From Hyaloscypha bicolor E (taxonomy: Eukaryota > Ascomycota > Leotiomycetes > Helotiales > Hyaloscyphaceae), in assembly GCF_002865645.1 (NCBI RefSeq), contig NW_020194685.1, positions 2,939,363 through 3,003,362 of the forward strand: DNA of 64,000 nt. Direction: 5' to 3'. The position numbers were made by a program, and so were the translations under genes. The notes under the pieces were generated by a model. It did no database searches. It was not told the origin of the DNA and was given only the letters and a program-made list of their open reading frames with translations. Below are positions 37,894-48,096 of the stretch, in pieces (the stretch's first letter is position 1; each line of letters begins with the position of its first letter).

Positions 37894-38476
37894 CTACTCT
37901 TTCACCACCTCCTTCGCCGTCTCCCTGGTGAAAGATTCTGGATCCACCTGGAACACCGTCGCAATCCTCGCCAGACTGTAGTAAAACCCCTATCTGAAGT
38001 AAGATCGAAGTGTCGTTCTTTGTCCAGATGGAACTTGCCTGCATCGTCACCACCTCCACCAAAGCCTGATCACTGAAGTATTTCCTCGCCTCTCCGAAAA
38101 CTGCATCGCTGACCTCAGGCCCCTTGAGAACTTCATCCAGAAATGCTAGCAAGACTCTCTCGAGCTCTGAGAACTCATCTCCAGTAATCTGATCTGCTTT
38201 TATAGCCTCGATTTTGGCTCCTGGTACTCCTGTCGCTTTAGCAATTTGGACATGCTGCTTCCATTGGTAATCGCACGACAGTCTGTGTGCAGTCAAGAGA
38301 CAGACGAGTTCACGATTATGCGGTGAGAGTGAAGTGTCCCGAAAACAGGCTGTTCCGAGGGAGATTGCGTGAGGTAGAGTTGAAGGCGAATGCGCCCACA
38401 TGAGGAAGAGATTTAGGGGCGGAATACCCTTTGGAAGGCACGAAGCTGGACGGTAAGGAATCCGTGCCTTTGGCAT
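37894..38476 (-). CDS. Carboxymuconolactone decarboxylase / AhpD-like protein
   Basis: Exons 38476-38039 and 37989-37894, 177 residues. All-alpha CMD fold: NRELVCLLTAHRLSCDYQWK at 54-73 holds the family's Glu, a single Cys68 and His75 (CxxxxxxH), without the CxxC of peroxidase-active AhpD. The second half repeats the helical pattern (ELERVLLAFLDEVL, ALVEVVTMQGFYYSLARIAT). Fungal members include gamma-carboxymuconolactone decarboxylases and uncharacterised alkylhydroperoxidase-like proteins; the substrate is unknown. The 49-base intron has a GC donor in perfect context (CAG/GCAAGT), and splicing restores GFYYSLARIATVFQVDPE. Confidence 0.87.
37990..38038 (-). other. GC-AG intron in the CMD-like gene
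   Basis: 49 bases, CAG/GCAAGT donor and CAGATAG acceptor on the minus strand. Without it the conserved C-terminal helix is out of frame. Confidence 0.8.
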
Positions 38477-41400
38477 GTTGAAGGATGCTGGAGACCTTGA
38501 ATGGGGACTTCAAGCGCGCTCACTAAAAGTGCTGTCCGCGGCTTTAATAGTTGTAGCAAGCACTTGACGATATCAATATTAGGTTTTGTTTTGCTAGTCA
38601 AAGCATTACCAATAGAGGCGATATTGCATTGTTGCGCATTACAGGCCGTGTATGATCAAGAGCTGAACGGCGGTTATCCAGCCAAGTCGTCGTCCGCCCA
38701 GAGCAGCGGAGGTATCACTGTCTTAGCACAGTGGCAACTTCCGCCCAAGCAGCTGGGTCGAATGACTGAGCCTGACCCCCAAACTTAAATTCAAGCCCAA
38801 TCACTCCCTTACTACACTTTCCCGAAGAGACCTCGGCGTTCCGTGCTATTCCCGACGAACTGCTTCGCGCTCTTCGCCCCTCACATGATCTGACGGCATT
38901 ACGGCCCAGCCTTTGCTGATGCCCCACTGCCTGCAGAGGGGATTCGTATACACCGGCCGCTGGAACTAGACGGCCGTACTGTTCTTGCGCCTTTCTGCGA
39001 GTCTGCTTAATAAAACCGAACGATGTGCTGCATAACGCTAGCTAATTGTTGACGGGCTTGAAGTAAAAGCCAATCTCAACGTTAGCTTGCCTTTCTCCAC
39101 GGCAAGATCGCCTACAGTCCTACCACACAGCTTCAAGACCACGCAAACTGCGAGATAGCATGGAGGAAGCGCTAAATTATTGGAGATATTAATTACTGTA
39201 TGGAAGTATTGGGGGCGGCCGTCGAGGAAACTCCGCGCAAGGGCCGTTCCTCTAAATGGGCAACTTCACACTTCCCACTTCTACATTTAGACAGTGTGCA
39301 ACCCAATCATGTTTCTGGAATCACGCCTTGGCGGATCTCATCACACGCTGCTTTGTGTCACATACTTGAGCTCAACCCCTATCCAACCCCTGTCTTCAAG
39401 GAAGCGGCGTGGATTAATAATCGTGGTGCATTGCTCGTTCCTGCATGACGACCGCTCCATCCGGCATTCAAAGAAAATGGGAAACCAAACGATGGGCTCG
39501 GAATCTCCTTATAAGGCCGTAAGTTTCGGTACTTGAAAATAAAACGGAGATACTGTATGGTGAAGTAAACATATATACCGCGGCAGTCGGCTGGTAAAGC
39601 TCTGGTGACATCAGGGGTTGTTTATCGATCACTGGATGCTGCGTCGACTTGGAGAAAGGATGCTGAGCTTAAAACCTTGAAATACGTGGTCCCGAGCTAC
39701 TAGCTCAAACGCAGAGTGGTCCCGGTTCATGTTTTAGATGTGCTGCGACGCAAATATCGTACCACTCTTGCCTCATTTCGCTCTTCGTTTATTACAAGGA
39801 GGCACGCGTCAATCTGATGTTACAGAGTGATTTCCAAGACTTTTCATCGACAATTATCACGGAAAGAAACTCCTATGGATTGCCAAGGAAGGAAGTCGAT
39901 ATAAGGTAAGTAAACACTACGTTAATAAGGGAAGGAATTCACAATCTCACTGCAGGCACAAGACAGGGGAGTAAGCTGCCTGAGTCTCCATTGATTCTCA
40001 CAACACCAAGCAGCGTTTCAAGGTAACGAACAGATCATCGCACAATACTAGGCTCAACCTTTAACAAGAGCATAATCATTCACAATAACAGTATCTACCT
40101 TACAACAATACCACACCATCCCACCGCAAACCAAACCACCAAAGGCCAGTCCGGCCCGCCCAGGTATCGCTCAGAAGGATCCCGAAACACCAAAATCTTG
40201 AGTCGGAAGAAAGGAAGGTCAGAAAAGAGTTCAGTATCCCCAGACTCCCAAGCATCAGTGTCCCCGAAGGGCCCGAACATTAAGAAAGACCTGGCATCCG
40301 AGTGTCACGTCCCCGAAAGAACGGACTCTTCCGCCCAGCTTCATTAGAGCCTCAGCATCCCCAAAGGGATCGAACAACTCGTCATCCACCGCATTCAACA
40401 TCTGCGCTATCAAGAAAACCACGTCCCAACAAATAGTATGCCGAAGCACCAAAGGACTTCCATGTCAGTTCCTCCTCTCACAGGGGCAAACCCCCAGGGT
40501 CAACACCATCTCTTGCACCATCACAAGTTGCACCCCCACAACGGAGGTGCGCGAGCCATTGGATCAACTCCACGGGACACCTCACGTAAATGTAATGGCG
40601 GATCAGGATCAGATTCCGCGCCGACGCAAACATCGTTCAACACCCGTCACCCACAACCTCCTTTAGAAGGCTGTCCAAACGTTCCCCGGGCCGTTGGATC
40701 ATCTCCGCCGGACATCGTATGGTCTGAATGGTAAGGGTTGTGAGATCGGAACTCCGCTACGCAACGCTGAGATTCGAATAAAGGATTCTCCCGCCGCTCT
40801 CCCTAAGGCCCTGTGCCGCCGAAGAAACGAGACCCATCGAGAAATGGTGTGGGGACACGGAAGCGTGGACACGAGAACTAGAAGGTGCCGCAGGCTAGTT
40901 GTCCGCGATACTCCTTTCCTGGCCTCCGGTTGTGAGAGCTATGAGGAATTCGGGTTTCAGCTTTGTGTTCTCATAATACCGTCCAGCAAGGGAAGGGATC
41001 AACTTACTTTTCTCAGCACAGGTCCGGATTCCCCCACACCCAGAATCCCGATGACCCCGCATCTGCATAGCCGCGTCGGACCTGGCTTGAACATTGGGCG
41101 AAGTCCAACCAACTCGAAAGATCCACTCTAAGCAAGACTCACCGCCCCCAGTAGCTCGATTCTTCCGCAATCTCTCGCCCTGAAGGTACCACGAGACTCA
41201 ACGTCGCTCCACTTGAACGAACCGGCCCGTCGGAATGCAAAACCACAAAACTGAAACAAAAGTACATCGGAAAGTACATACCAAACAACATCAAGCACAT
41301 GAGCAACCCCGAAGAAGTGTGGGGCAAGTTCGCAGAGGAAGGGAGGTGCCTTGATCCGAAACACATGTCTTTGGCACCGATGATCAATCAAACATCCGAG

Positions 41401-44400
41401 ATTGTAGCCGCTGCTGCTAATGACTGTGCATGATGATTGCAACAAGTCGAACAGCGAAGCAATAGATGAAGCTGCTGTTTTGGTTGATTTGAGAGAGACC
41501 ATGCATGGAAGTTGCGACAGTCGGGCAGCAATGAGGGGGATGGTTTCGATGCGAGAAGGCGATGCTTTTCTCGACCCTTTGGGAGAGATGTTGATTTGGG
41601 AAGTGGACGTGTTCTCGATCCCCGTCTCTGCCGTCATCAATCTTTCTGAACATCATGGACAGAGGGTGGCTAGCCCATAGTCAGAGATGCAAAGTCAGAC
41701 AGAAGAAATCCGACAGTCAAAGAACGTGCTGGTTGACGGTGGATGCTCATGTGCTTGATCTGCAAGTTGTTAGCATTGTGAAGGTAAGTTAGAGAATGAA
41801 GTGATGTTGCGTTGTACTGCTTTAAAAGCAGGCTGTAATGAGAAAGTGCGGCTGAGCAAGCAGCAGGCTGCTAATGTTCTTGCAGCAGAATGATTGGAGA
41901 AGAAGCAAGTGCTGGTTGCGAAGGTATTTGCAGAATAGAGACTTGGTGCAAAAAGGTTTCGAAGAAAGAGAAGAAAGCAAGAGCTGGTTGCAACGGTGCT
42001 TGAAAAAGCGTGAAGACTCGATGCAGCGATGTTTTTTGTTGAGAAGGCTTGCTGGCTGCAAAAGCGCTTGGAGAATTGTGACGCTGCAGCATGGGGCTTC
42101 GGAAGAAGTGGTTTCTGCTTCTCGTTAGAATTGGCGAAATGAAAAGGCAGGAGTTGCAGAAACTGACCTTTGTTGCTTGCTCGGCCGCGTTTTGGAGAGG
42201 AGAGTGCTGCACAAGGAATCTGCCTGCGGCCGGGCGAAACGAAACTACAAGTCGTTAGTTTCAATCTGCAGCTGGGAATCAGACCCAACTTACTTTGACT
42301 TGTGAAAATTCCGCTTTTATGCAGAGGGAGCAAGCTGCTCAGTCACTTGTAGAATTTTGAGGGTTGCGAGAATGCGATTTCACTAGATTCTTATTTAGTG
42401 TGAAGAAAGGTTTTGAAAAAGTGATGTGGGGGTTGGAAGAAAGGAAGGTGTGTTGATATCGAGGAGACTTGTTTGTTTTTTGTAGAGAGAACAAATCAGC
42501 AGAGGCGGCGAGAGCTCTGCGATGCGAGTCGATTGACCAGCGATTTGAAGCCTACTTTGGGATGCCAAAGAAGCCTTTCGTGACCTATATTGAGATCAGA
42601 ACCTGTGGTTTGAGCGGAAGGGGAGAACTCCTTTGGTTTGATAGCCTAACTCGCGAACACAATGAAATTTTGTTCCCCAGAGACCTCGAATTTGATCGTG
42701 AATTGATGATATCACTTCGAGAGGTGGAGGTAAATGGAGAGAAGCTGTCTCCCAGATCGAAAGGAGGCCAAAGCTAGCCGCGAGAGCTGTGAAACTGATC
42801 AGATTCTCGGATTTCGGAATTTCAGACGGAATGGAGAGGAACTTACATGGAATTCAGAAATTACACCATTTGAGAACAGATCTGGAGTCGATTCAAGATT
42901 GCGGTTGCAGATTTTCGAATGGAATTAAGCTTACCGAAGGCTTTTTGGTAAGATTGTTCGTGGAATTGGATGGTTGCTCGATCGTGCTCGGCGTGTCGAA
43001 CGTATGGTTTCGTCTCGAGGGAGCATTGGTTTGAATTAGATGAAAGGACTGGAGCTCGAATGATGAGAAAGCTCTTGCCTGAAGTTCCCAAATCAGCCCT
43101 GTGAACGAATTAAAATGGTGGATGAAGGGGAAAGAAAACATGAGATGGTGCGAGGGTGGGAAGCAGTTTCTTCTGGTGTCGAGTCGCCTTTGAGTACGAA
43201 GAGCATTTTCTCCAAGTACAGCAATGTAATGGGGACATTATGTAATTGTGATTCAAGACCTCGAAAAGCGGGGTAATCGAGGTTTCAAGTAACCGAGCTG
43301 TGGAAACAAGAAATAACGTCAAAGAAGCGTACAAAAGGGTCTGAAAGGCTTAAATACAATTGATTGCATGCTCAAACCGTGCTTTGAAGCAGTAACACAG
43401 CGATTTGGAAGTGACTGATACCCGTCTCTTGTCGTCATACCTCGAGAATCTCGAAAGGGATGAAGTGATGCTGGGAATGCGAGGGAAGTGAGGAAATCAC
43501 CAAAGTCAGCTCCGACGCACTTGCGAGCGCTCGAGAGCGATGAAAGCAACCCAAGAAATTAATAAGATGATGAAAGCAGAGGAAGAGGCGGTGTTGTGAT
43601 GCAAAAGCGAGGAGGCAGAGCGTAATCAAGCCCAAAGAGGCGCTTGACGTTGAGGGGGTCGTGGGAAGTTTAGATGAAAAGGAAAACATGCGGAGGAGAC
43701 TTCTCCGATGTTGTTTCTTACCTTGTATTGGTATGCGAGACAGTGGAGGACATGATGTCATGTTATAGATTTGCCTTGGTAAAGATGGTTAAATGAAAGA
43801 TGGGAAAGGTTTCAGGAAGAGAAAAAGGGAAGGGAGGAAGGTGTGGTTTTCCACAGCAACAGTAAAATAAGTGTTTCCGAGTCTGAATATTAAAATCAGA
43901 TGTTTAACAAAAGTCTCTAATACTTTGGATCAAAATAACTTGTTGTTGTGGTGGTGGTTGAGGGGGATTTCGTTTGTGGGGTGGTTTGTTGACATTCCCC
44001 CTTTCTCAAAATTCGCGACCACGTGATATCTACGTTGCAACGCACATGAAGCCCAATAGAGGAGTCACAATCAGATCATCTGCGGCAGTAGTCACCAAAA
44101 GGTGAACTTTAGCGTCGAGCTAGTCTCCAAATCTACAGTTGATCCATGACAGGGGTGGAAGTTATTGTGGATGGAAGCGAAACAGGACTGTGTCACGTGC
44201 TTCACCCCCCCAAAGCAATCTTTTATGTGCGATTCGGAAGTTCATCACCTTTGGATCAGCTGTACAGAGGTGTAGGCATGTCTCATAGCTATTTAGGAGT
44301 TGGGAAAAGCTTCAGATTTATTCTTTTCAATGGAAGAGGGTAATCGAGGACGGCTGCCGCTGCTGGTGGTCAAGTAGAAAGATCTCAACGCTTTCACTTG

Positions 44401-45217
44401 CACATCACGACAAGAACAGTAATCTCACCGCATCAAGATCTCAAACCAAGTCTAATTTAATACCTGGATGACTTATAAACGTGAGATCTTTCAAGAATGA
44501 GCTTCAATGAACCTCGAAAATCAAGTGTTCCAGTCTTCGATTGAGGATTGTAGGAGTAGTTCCAATATCTGGTTAGCAAACTCAAATCAAGCTCAATCCC
44601 CAAAGGAAGTCGTAGCACCGCCATTCTCCATAAGAGGAAGAGTTCGCTCTTCAAGTTACCACCAAGTTCTTTCAGAATCCACAAGCAGTGCAAATGATCT
44701 CAAATATTCCTAGAAACATGCCTTGAATATCAAAATTATGGTTTCTCAGTAGCGCAGCACTTCCAGAATGGCTTTTAAATCAAGTGAGGTTGTAGCTATG
44801 TGAGATGGCCAGCAAAGGTTCGAGATCTTGATTTAGACCCCACGTAAATAGCACGAGCGGGAGCCAGGGAGAATTTCCAATGCATGCAAACATCCACTTG
44901 AGGCCTTCCAGAATACTCCCATTTATTCCGAATAACTGTGCTACATTTCAAAGCTCGAGTTTTGCTGGTGATGAGTGATCACACATCAAAGTCGCAATCT
45001 CCTCAAGTATCTTCAAGCCCATAGATTTCAGCATCAATGACGCACGCAACCTCCAATTATTAATTTGTGCTCTATCAACAATTGGATAGCCTAAAGCCAC
45101 TATAATTGCCCTTCCCAGTAAATGGCAAGGGTTTTGTTGTTTAGTGATCAAGACCCTGAAAGCTTGGCCAAACAGACAGCCGCAGCCACTGGGGCTGCAT
45201 GCACAGCTCCGTGTAAG
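38477..45217. other. Seven-kilobase gene desert
   Basis: No gene with recognisable product or convincing splicing was found. Open frames on both strands at 40095-40452, 41128-41680, 41770-42333 and 42469-42777 overlap each other and lack domain signals. At 41800-42100 there is a degenerate repeat in which a segment around GCTGGTTGC recurs after about 63 bases. 43950-45200 is ordinary AT-moderate sequence. It may hold noncoding RNA or decayed genes. Confidence 0.45.
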
Positions 45218-45250
45218 AGTCGGACTTACAGCGCGACGCTAAGTCCGACT
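45218..45250. promoter_or_regulatory. Perfect 11-bp inverted repeat
   Basis: AGTCGGACTTA and its exact reverse complement TAAGTCCGACT flank an 11-base GC-rich spacer, about 265 bp upstream of the SDR gene. It contains CGG and CCG half-sites in inverted orientation, the kind bound by Zn2Cys6 factors, although the spacing is wide. It could equally form a hairpin. Confidence 0.6.
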
Positions 45251-45289
45251 ATTGCCACTCCTGCCCCTTAAGTGCGAGGGTGGCAATAG
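45251..45289. promoter_or_regulatory. Second inverted repeat adjoining the first
   Basis: ATTGCCAC at 45251-45258 pairs with GTGGCAAT near 45282-45289, with partial extension inward. It directly follows the 45218-45250 repeat, so two hairpin-capable motifs stand in series. Confidence 0.55.
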
Positions 45290-45512
45290 GATGCCACCAT
45301 GTACAATTGCTGATAAACCAAATTGATTATATCGGTCACAAGAGGTAAGCCAAGGGGATATAAAGCAATGTTCTCTGCCTTGTTAGAAAGGCATTTCATT
45401 TTCCAAGTGGCATTGATTCAGTGATCGTGTTTTCCCCGCATCATCCCCGAAAAAGTCGTTCAAGTGACCACTCCTCAAAGACTAGAATTCGCAAGAAAAG
45501 TAATTATCCAAG

Positions 45513-46707
45513 ATGGCAATTCCTCCAAGCAATGGCAAGACGGTGCTAATTACCGGCATCAACGGTTATATCGCCAGTGTCCTGGGATTGGCGCTGCTCG
45601 AGCGAGGATACACACTTCGCGGCACTTCTCGACGAATAGCATCCTCGGAGCGACTTCTGAAAGGCCCATATGCGCCGTACGTAGACAGAGTCAAGATCTA
45701 CGAGGTCTCTGACATGACAATCGATGGGGCATTCGATGAAGCTTCGAAAGGTTTGCATTCCATGTCCTGGTTCCAAGGTTTTACGCTAACGAAAAACAGG
45801 AGTCGATGGCATCTTCCACACCGCATCACCGGTTGATTTCTCCATCACCACCTTCGATGAGATGGTCATCCCTGCAGTGAGGGGAGCAGAAACAATCCTC
45901 GCGTCAGCCCTGAAGGCAGGATCTCAGTTGACGTCCATTGTCATTACCTCTTCATTAATCGCTGTGGTCGACCCCGTGGAAGGCGAGTATGTCTTCACCG
46001 AGAAAGATTACGCTACCTTTTCGCTGGAAAAGGCTCTGAAGGATAAGGAGGTAGGGGTATCAACTCCTGCGGGTGTATTATACGGAGCCAGCAAGACGGC
46101 TTCAGATCGAGCTGTGTGGAAGTTCCGGGATGCGCACAAGGTAAATCCCCCAAATACATCACAAACTTTTGACACGTTCTGACAAGATATGAAGCCAAAA
46201 TTCTCCATCTCAACAATCAACCCCTCAGTCGTAATGGGTCCTCCAATAATTCTCCCCTCTTCTGGCTCAAAGCTGAACGAGACTCTCCGTCCAATCTGGG
46301 ACATCTTTTCCGGCGCCACCACCGATGTGCCTCCCTACATCGGAACCGGCTCCTTCGTCGACGTGCGGAACGTAGCTACTATGCATATCTGGGCATTTGA
46401 GAACGCAAAAAAGTCAGACGGGGAGCGGTATCTCGGTGTCCAGGGATTTGGGCCGATGCAGGCTGCTGCTGATATTCTGAATGATGCGTACAAGGGGACG
46501 GAGATTGGAGAGAAGATTACCAAGGGAACACCAGGGGAGGGGTACGTGGGATATGATAAGGAGACGGGGAAGGTGGATACTATTGGGCCTTTGCCTGGTG
46601 CGAGGAGGATCAGTGGACAGAAAGCAGTTAAGGAAATGGGGCTGCAGTATATTCCTTTCCAGCAGAGTATCGTTGATACGGCGAAGGCATTGGAAGCTTT
46701 GACTTGA
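45513..46707 (+). CDS. Extended short-chain dehydrogenase/reductase (DFR / GRE2-like)
   Basis: Exons 45513-45750, 45800-46140 and 46195-46707, 363 residues; introns of 49 and 54 bases (GTTTGC and GTAAAT donors). The Rossmann nucleotide loop TGINGYIASVLG (family TGxxGxxG) is at about 13-24. FHTASPVDF, SIVITSSLIAV near 125-135 (catalytic Ser) and YGASK at 174-178 (Tyr/Lys pair) complete the active site of atypical SDRs of the dihydroflavonol reductase, methylglyoxal or ketone reductase type. NPSVVMGPP and FVDVRNVATMHIWAFEN are also family-typical. The reaction is NAD(P)H-dependent carbonyl reduction with unknown substrate. A TATAAAG sits at about 45359. Confidence 0.92.
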
Positions 46708-46997
46708 CATAGCTAGAAAACGATGGATTGTACATAAATAGTCGAAACCTTGTTTCTCAATTCGACCAGCAGATGAAAAAGAACAAGTGCTTTTTGTGGA
46801 TAAGTGGTTGTGAAGTTTGATTTGACAAGTTCTAGTTTCTCGCGAAAAGAAAAGGGGGAACAAAATGCATTATTGGCTGCAGTGCCGGGCCACCGTAGCA
46901 TCTGCATCCCCACTGAAGCTCACAACCCCCGACCCTACCACGACACCTCTCTGCGAATTCGGAACCAGCACGTTCAGAGCGCGCAGCCTCCTTGAAG

Positions 46998-47756
46998 ATG
47001 GTCCTCTCGTTCATCCTGATTCAGAACCGGCAGTACGTTCCCTCCTCTCTCCATTCCGCTGGGTCTTGTTGAATTGCGCCTGCTTAAGTTCGAGTCTTGA
47101 TTGCTGATGAATCGATCGAGCAGAGGTAAAACCCGCCTGGCGAAATGGTACGCGCCATATAACGACGAAGAGAAGATAAAACTAAAAGGCGAAGTAAGCT
47201 CCCCTTTCCTTCCTTCCTTCTCCTCCCATTCTCTCTCTCCATCTAGCCAGCCCCCGCGCCAGCGGCCTTCCTGACCCCAGCTAAAACAGCAGCAGGTCCA
47301 CCGCCTCATCGCCCCCCGCGACCAAAAGTACCAATCCAACTTCGTCGAGTTCCGACAGAACAAGATCGTCTACCGGCGATACGCAGGCCTCTTCTTCTGT
47401 GCGTGCGTCGACGCGAACGATAACGAGCTCGCGTACCTGGAGGCCATACACTTTTTTGTAGAGGTGCTGGATAGCTTTTTTGGGAACGTGTGTGAGCTGG
47501 ATTTGGTGTTTAACTTCTATAAGGTGTGTGCTGCTTCTGCTTCTTGGTTTGGGAGGGATCTTAGGTAGCAGAGGGGGAGAACGTAAAGGAAAATTGAGGA
47601 TGGGCGATGGAGGATAAATGGAAGGAGGGGCAGAACAGGGCTAATTGTACACAGGTCTACGCTATTCTCGACGAAGTTTTCCTGGCGGGCGAGGTAGAGG
47701 AGACGAGTAAACAGGTTGTTCTTACGCGGCTGGAGCATCTGGATAAGCTGGAGTGA
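46998..47756 (+). CDS. APS2: AP-2 complex sigma subunit
   Basis: Four exons: 46998-47032, 47124-47193, 47296-47523 and 47655-47756, giving 144 residues, the normal size. [20 protein letters not shown] starts the longin-like fold, followed by [54 protein letters not shown] and [11 protein letters not shown]. Nearly every segment matches sigma-2 adaptin. It is the small subunit of the clathrin adaptor for endocytosis and helps bind acidic dileucine cargo. The first exon codes for only 11 residues plus two bases, so gene predictors may miss it. Confidence 0.96.
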
Positions 47757-48096
47757 GGGGTATATTCGGATCACACACAAACATAAGGCGCATTTGGGAT
47801 AGGCACATTGCATTGGGCGGCGTTTTTCAACGTGCTTGGAGCACATTCACGGGATCTGGAAGGGATGGCACGCATGGGAGTCAATTGGTATTGTATTTGG
47901 CCCTGCTATTCATGGTCAATCATGCAAGCAAAGCCATGCCAGATTTCTCGCGGAAAACCGCGCGAGATGGGTACAGCTAAAGAAAATCTAGCCATACATG
48001 AGGGTACTTATACGTAAAAGGCGCGGGATCTGCTTTTCCATATTAACATCGGCTCCCTCGGCTGGAATGTCTGACAGCCCGGCTTCACCACCATTC
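47757..48096. other. Convergent intergenic spacer
   Basis: 340 bp between two converging genes; no feature recognised. Confidence 0.4.

Noticed and set aside
40095..40452. Two overlapping minus-strand frames that both contain an FxPFGD(A/T)(E/D)A-like segment
   Set aside because: Neither begins with a convincing ATG, no consistent splice joins them, and no family is recognised; the similarity may be a short DNA repeat.
41128..41640. Minus-strand open frame of 170 codons
   Set aside because: Two other frames over the same bases are also open, there is no domain, and it has no spliced partner.
41770..42333. Minus-strand open frame of 187 codons rich in Ser, Leu, Cys and Phe
   Set aside because: Its composition is the complement of a degenerate repeat on the plus strand; likely an artefact of that repeat.
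42469..42777. Plus-strand frame of 102 codons with coding-like charge pattern
   Set aside because: No recognisable domain or splice-linked neighbour; left unannotated for lack of evidence.
44817..44830. GGTTCGAGATCT resembling a tRNA B box
   Set aside because: No A box or cloverleaf could be placed around it; no tRNA gene was found in the window.
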